This document shows positions 61,075 to 64,000 of a stretch of DNA of 64,000 nt, one piece after another. Below the pieces are notes generated by a model, which did no database searches, had not been told where the DNA came from, and saw only the letters and a list, made by a program, of their open reading frames with translations. The stretch's first letter is position 1, and every line of letters begins with the position of its first letter. The stretch is taken from the NCBI RefSeq assembly GCF_039535235.1, contig NZ_BAAAWU010000001.1, positions 434,001 through 498,000 of the forward strand, in the 5' to 3' direction. The position numbers were made by a program, and so were the translations under genes. This stretch comes from Streptomyces roseoviridis. GTDB taxonomy: Bacteria; Actinomycetota; Actinomycetes; Streptomycetales; Streptomycetaceae.

Positions 61075-61872
61075 ATGCCCTCACGACCTGAAGGCACCCC
61101 GGTCTGGACCGACGCGATGTTCACCGACATCGAGGGCGCGAAGTCGTTCTACGGCGACGTGCTCGGCTGGACCTTCGGCGAGTCCTCCTCGGAGTACGGC
61201 AACTACACCCAGGCCTACAAGAACGGCAAGGCCGTCGCGGCGGTGGTGCCGCCGATGCCCGGCCAGGACGGCGAGCCCAAGTCGGCCTGGTGTCTCTACT
61301 TCGCCTCTCCCGACGTCGCCGCCACGGCCGAGAAGATCCGGCAGGCGGGCGGGGCGGTCCTGATGGAGCCCATGCAGGTGGGCGAATTCGGCTCCATGTG
61401 CCTCGGGCAGGACCCGTCGGGCGTGGTGTTCGGCGTCTGGCAGCCCGGGACCCACGAGGGCTTCGAGCTGGAGGGCGAGCCGGGCAGCTACGTCTGGGCC
61501 GAGGTGTTCACCCGCGAGCCGGAGAAGGCCGACGACTTCTTCACCCGGGTCTTCGGCTTCCACTCGAAGAAGATCAAGGACGAGCACATGGACTACCGGG
61601 TCTTCGACCTCGGTGCCGATCCGCTGCTCGGCCGGATGGTGATGACGGCGGACGACTTCCCGGCCGACATCCCCGCCTACATCCAGATCTACTTCGCCGT
61701 CGACAACTGCGACAAGGCCGTCGAGGCGGCCGAGCGGGCCGGCGGCCGGAAGGTGTTCGGTCCGATGGACAGCCCCTTCGGCCGGTTCGCGGCGCTGCTC
61801 GACCCGCAGGGGGCGGCGTTCGCGGTGATCGACGTGCGGACGACCGTCGGCGAGATGCCCGAGATGGAGTGA
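61075..61872 (+). CDS. Two-module VOC family protein
   Basis: A 265-residue protein with two glyoxalase-like modules, residues 5-125 (PVWTDAMFTDIEGAKSFYGD) and 135-260 (YVWAEVFTREPEKADDFFTR). WTDAMFTD and the repeat end PSGVVFGVWQPGTHEG are typical of Streptomyces proteins often annotated as 27-kDa antigen CFP30B-like or hydrolase-like. The two modules make one intramolecular site. No substrate is known. ATG 61075 begins MPSRPEGTPVW and has only a weak GAAGCGAG upstream; a start at 61021 is less likely. Confidence 0.85.
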   Translation: MPSRPEGTPVWTDAMFTDIEGAKSFYGDVLGWTFGESSSEYGNYTQAYKNGKAVAAVVPPMPGQDGEPKSAWCLYFASPDVAATAEKIRQAGGAVLMEPMQVGEFGSMCLGQDPSGVVFGVWQPGTHEGFELEGEPGSYVWAEVFTREPEKADDFFTRVFGFHSKKIKDEHMDYRVFDLGADPLLGRMVMTADDFPADIPAYIQIYFAVDNCDKAVEAAERAGGRKVFGPMDSPFGRFAALLDPQGAAFAVIDVRTTVGEMPEME

Positions 61873-61896
61873 CCCGCACTCCCCCGTCGTACGCGT

Positions 61897-61929
61897 CGAT
61901 GCCCGGGACCAGGAAGGTCTCGGGCATCG
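61897..61929. terminator. 14-bp hairpin between convergent genes
   Basis: CGATGCCCGGGACC pairs with GGTCTCGGGCATCG, with one G-U pair, around an AGGAA loop. It serves the VOC gene and possibly the small membrane protein gene on the opposite strand. Confidence 0.75.
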
Positions 61930-62016
61930 GCATGGCGCGGCCGTCCCGGCCGAGGGCTACCGGGGAGCGGTCTTCGCGGGGCCGGCGTTCTCCGGGCCGG
62001 GGGCGTCGTGGAACGG

Positions 62017-62211
62017 TCAGGGTCTGAGGCTGGAGACGACGTTGGCGGTGGCGGCCACGCCGTTCTGGATGGTGGGCGCCATGCTGGTGCTCGCCAGGAA
62101 GAAGCCGAGCAGCGCGCAGACGATGGCGTGCGAGAGCTTCAGGCCGCCGCTGCGGAGAAAGATCACGGCCAGGATCAGCAGAAGCAGTACCACGGACACG
62201 GAAATGGCCAT
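62017..62211 (-). CDS. Small conserved-looking membrane protein
   Basis: A 64-residue protein with two membrane segments, MAISVSVVLLLLILAVIFLR and LSHAIVCALLGFFLASTSMA, joined by a short basic turn (SGGLK), and a C-terminal GVAATANVVSSLRP. AAGGAGG lies nine bases before the ATG. It looks like a family widely present in Streptomyces without known role. Its codon bias is normal for the genome. It has no obvious partner gene. Confidence 0.72.
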   Translation of the reverse strand: MAISVSVVLLLLILAVIFLRSGGLKLSHAIVCALLGFFLASTSMAPTIQNGVAATANVVSSLRP

Positions 62212-62336
62212 CGCGCTCACCCTCCTTGCGCCGCACCAGAATTGCGGCGTTCGGCGGACAGTGTGACGTAACGGACGATCCGGACGGAGGCATGGCGGGG
62301 CGGCCATCCGGGTGACTTTCCGGATCCGGCCGTTCC

Positions 62337-62969
62337 TCAGGGCATGCCCAGGGCCTCGGCGATGCTCGGGTGGCGGACCGCCTCCAGCTCCTCGTCGGCG
62401 AGAAGGGCGGCGATCAGCGAAGCGCTGCCGAAGACCTCCGTGGCGCACAGGTCCCAGTCGGTGAGCACGAACCAACTCCCGTCGACCGCCCACCAGTTGG
62501 CCGGGAAGTTCGCTTCTCCCCCGGCGTGGTGGGCGGGGGCGTCGGCGAGCCGTCCGAGGCGGGCCGGGAGCGGCTGCCCGGCCCGCTCGATGCCGGCGTG
62601 GACGGCGTAGCACGGGGTGTCGGGTCCGCCGGGGCCGTGGCGTGCGAGGAGTTCGACGAGCCGTACGAGGCATGCGTGGTCGATCTCGCCGTCGGAGGGG
62701 CCGTCGTGGGCGTCGGCGGCGGCGATGCCCTCGAAGAGCAGGTACGAGGGGGTGTGCGGCCAGTCGGCCAGGCTGCGGCCGGCCTCCGCCAGGACCTCGT
62801 GCCAGCGCAGCCGGCGCCCCCGCTCGTCGCGGATGGTGTGCAGGATCCAGCAGCGGTCCTCGAAGCCCGCGCGCGGCTCGTGGCCGAGTTCGGCGTCGGG
62901 CCCGTCGAGGACGGGCCGCAGCCCGCCGAGGGGGTGGTCGTCGGGCAGCGGCGCCCAGGGACTGGTCAT
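62337..62969 (-). CDS. Conserved protein of unknown function
   Basis: A 210-residue soluble protein beginning MTSPWAPLPDDHPLGGLRPV. It is acidic and rich in Trp, His and Asp; a repeated pattern of conserved-looking segments (RCWILHTIRDERGRRLRWHE, NWWAVDGSWFVLTDWDLCAT) suggests a single folded domain. No signal peptide or membrane segment is present. I do not recognise the family. The ATG overlaps the stop of the ABC ATPase gene (ATGA), so it is expressed with the importer genes to its right, although its role there is unknown. Confidence 0.7.
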   Translation of the reverse strand: MTSPWAPLPDDHPLGGLRPVLDGPDAELGHEPRAGFEDRCWILHTIRDERGRRLRWHEVLAEAGRSLADWPHTPSYLLFEGIAAADAHDGPSDGEIDHACLVRLVELLARHGPGGPDTPCYAVHAGIERAGQPLPARLGRLADAPAHHAGGEANFPANWWAVDGSWFVLTDWDLCATEVFGSASLIAALLADEELEAVRHPSIAEALGMP

Positions 62970-63673
62970 GACGCGTCCTGCACCGGCTCGACTGCCGCCC
63001 CGGGCGACGGAGTTCGGCCGCCCAGGCAGTCGGCCCACTCCACCGTGCGGTCGCACCAGCGCTCCAGGAGCACCCGGTCGTGGCCGACGGCGAGCAGGCC
63101 CGCGCCGGTCTCGGCGCGGTAGGACTCGACGGCCGTCACGAGGGCGGCGGTCGTCGAGGCGTCGAGCATGGCGGTCATCTCGTCGCAGATCAGCCAGCGG
63201 GGCCGCAGGACCAGGGAGCGGGCCAGGCAGGCGCGCTGCAGCTGGCCGTCGCTGACCTCGTGCGGGCGGCGGCCGAGGAGGTCCTCGGTGAGGCCGACGG
63301 CGGGCACGAGCTCGGCGAGCCGGCCGGGGACCTCGTCGCGGCGGCCGGTCGCGCGCAGCGGCTCGGCGATCAGGTCGGCGAGCCGCAGGCGGGGGTCGGC
63401 GGACAGGCGGGGCTGCTGGAAGACGACGCCGACGGCGGTGCGCAGGGCTCGGGGGGCGCGGTGCCGCCAGGCCCGTATCTCGGTGCCGTCGAGGACGACA
63501 CGGCCGGCGTCGGGGCGGTGCAGCAGGGCGGCGACCCGGGCCAGGGTCGACTTTCCGCAGCCGCTGGGGCCGAGCAGGCCGACGGCCTCGCCGGGGGCGA
63601 CGCCGAGGTTCGCGCCGCGCAGGACGGGGTGGCGCCGGTCGTATCCGGCGGTGATGTCGGTGAGTTCAAGCAC
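62966..63673 (-). CDS. ABC transporter ATPase, peptide/nickel type, second subunit
   Basis: A 235-residue ATPase. Walker A is GPSGCGKST, the signature is VSDGQLQRACLARSL (Asp instead of the usual second Gly), Walker B is WLICDEMTAMLD, and the H-loop is AVGHDR. It resembles NikE/DppF but lacks the C-terminal oligopeptide-transporter extension, ending in a short acidic tail. The changed signature may lower ATP hydrolysis. The GTG start overlaps the end of the DppD-like gene by 8 bases. Its substrate is unknown. Confidence 0.85.
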   Translation of the reverse strand: MLELTDITAGYDRRHPVLRGANLGVAPGEAVGLLGPSGCGKSTLARVAALLHRPDAGRVVLDGTEIRAWRHRAPRALRTAVGVVFQQPRLSADPRLRLADLIAEPLRATGRRDEVPGRLAELVPAVGLTEDLLGRRPHEVSDGQLQRACLARSLVLRPRWLICDEMTAMLDASTTAALVTAVESYRAETGAGLLAVGHDRVLLERWCDRTVEWADCLGGRTPSPGAAVEPVQDAS

Positions 63674-64000
63674 GGGGTGCTCCGTCGGGGTGGTGGCAGG
63701 CGACGCCGGCGAGGAGCTCCGGGCGGGTGGCGCAGGCGTCGGTGGCCAGGGGGCAGCGCGGGGCGAAGGCGCAGCCGGGAGGCAGGTTCGACAGTTCGGG
63801 CGGCAGACCGGGGATCGGGGTGAAGCCGCGCTCGGGGAGGGCGTCGAGCAGTCCCCTGGCGTAGGGGTGCCGGGGGCCGGGTTCCCCGAAGAAGCGGTCG
63901 GCGGGTGCGATCTCGACGATCCGCCCCGCGTACATGACGGCCACCCGGTCGGCCACCCGCCGGGCCGCCGCCAGGTCGTGGGTGATGAGCAGCAGGGCCT
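63666..64000 (-). CDS. ABC transporter ATPase, DppD/NikD-like, cut by the window edge
   Basis: Only the C-terminal part (about 111 residues) is present; the gene begins outside the window. Reading inward from the edge, it starts in the H-loop region (LLLITHDLAAARRVADRVAV), continues VMYAGRIVEIAPADRFFGEP, and has the oligopeptide/nickel transporter C-terminal domain GCAFAPRCPLATDAC. It is the partner of the ATPase that follows it. Together they would belong to a peptide or nickel importer operon continuing to the right. Confidence 0.9.
   Translation of the reverse strand, partial: ALLLITHDLAAARRVADRVAVMYAGRIVEIAPADRFFGEPGPRHPYARGLLDALPERGFTPIPGLPPELSNLPPGCAFAPRCPLATDACATRPELLAGVACHHPDGAPRA

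Overview
The window is about 74% GC, with the strong G/C bias at third codon positions, frequent GTG starts, purine-rich ribosome binding sites and ATGA/GTGA gene overlaps typical of a Streptomyces chromosome. Gene families point the same way: a SigB/SigF-type stress sigma factor, an AfsR/SARP regulator, F420-dependent oxidoreductase, DUF3040, DUF6230/DUF6114 and an Rv0909-type small protein. No tRNA, rRNA, CRISPR array, insertion sequence or phage gene was seen.

Layout. 0-6 kb: CDGSH iron-sulfur protein, SRPBCC protein, a CYP152-type P450 overlapping a UdgX-type uracil-DNA glycosylase, VOC protein, HAD phosphatase and an N5-glutamine-type methyltransferase. 6-14 kb: a stress island (second SRPBCC copy, small hydrophobic protein, DUF3040, a RhoGDI-fold protein, pyruvate-oxidase-like TPP enzyme coupled to an F420 oxidoreductase, SigB-like sigma factor, DJ-1/PfpI and CBS proteins) with two promoters matching the published SigB consensus. 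14-21 kb: secreted alpha/beta hydrolase, a xylose-type ABC importer and a Xaa-Pro aminopeptidase. 20.6-28.5 kb: a peptide-export operon with a TrmB/LuxR-like regulator, an 83-residue double-glycine peptide, an HlyD-like adaptor and the two NHLM-type ABC exporters, but no visible peptide-modifying enzyme. 28.6-35 kb: AlkB-like dioxygenase, NmrA-like protein, and a minus-strand cluster of aldehyde dehydrogenase, frameshifted short-chain dehydrogenase, SRPBCC and phytoene-desaturase-like oxidoreductase. 35-41 kb: a complete oligopeptide-type ABC importer. 41-53.7 kb: LCP-family protein, two related four-cysteine secreted proteins, a secreted NPP1-like protein, an AfsR-type regulator, a MerR regulator divergent from a double alpha/beta hydrolase, and a TetR-DUF6230-DUF6114 set. 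53.8-64 kb: HxlR regulator with an imine-reductase-like enzyme, a Cyt-toxin-like protein, beta-propeller lipoprotein, Nudix and VOC proteins, a secreted phosphodiester glycosidase, and the start of a peptide/nickel-type ABC ATPase pair cut by the window edge.

The best candidates for something not well described are the unmodified-peptide NHLM export operon (20.6-28.5 kb), the Cyt-like pore-forming protein at 55.2-55.8 kb, and the RhoGDI-like protein at 7.9-8.4 kb. Many intergenic gaps hold long perfect inverted repeats. Most sit after genes and look like terminators, but several lie between divergent genes and are not explained that way.
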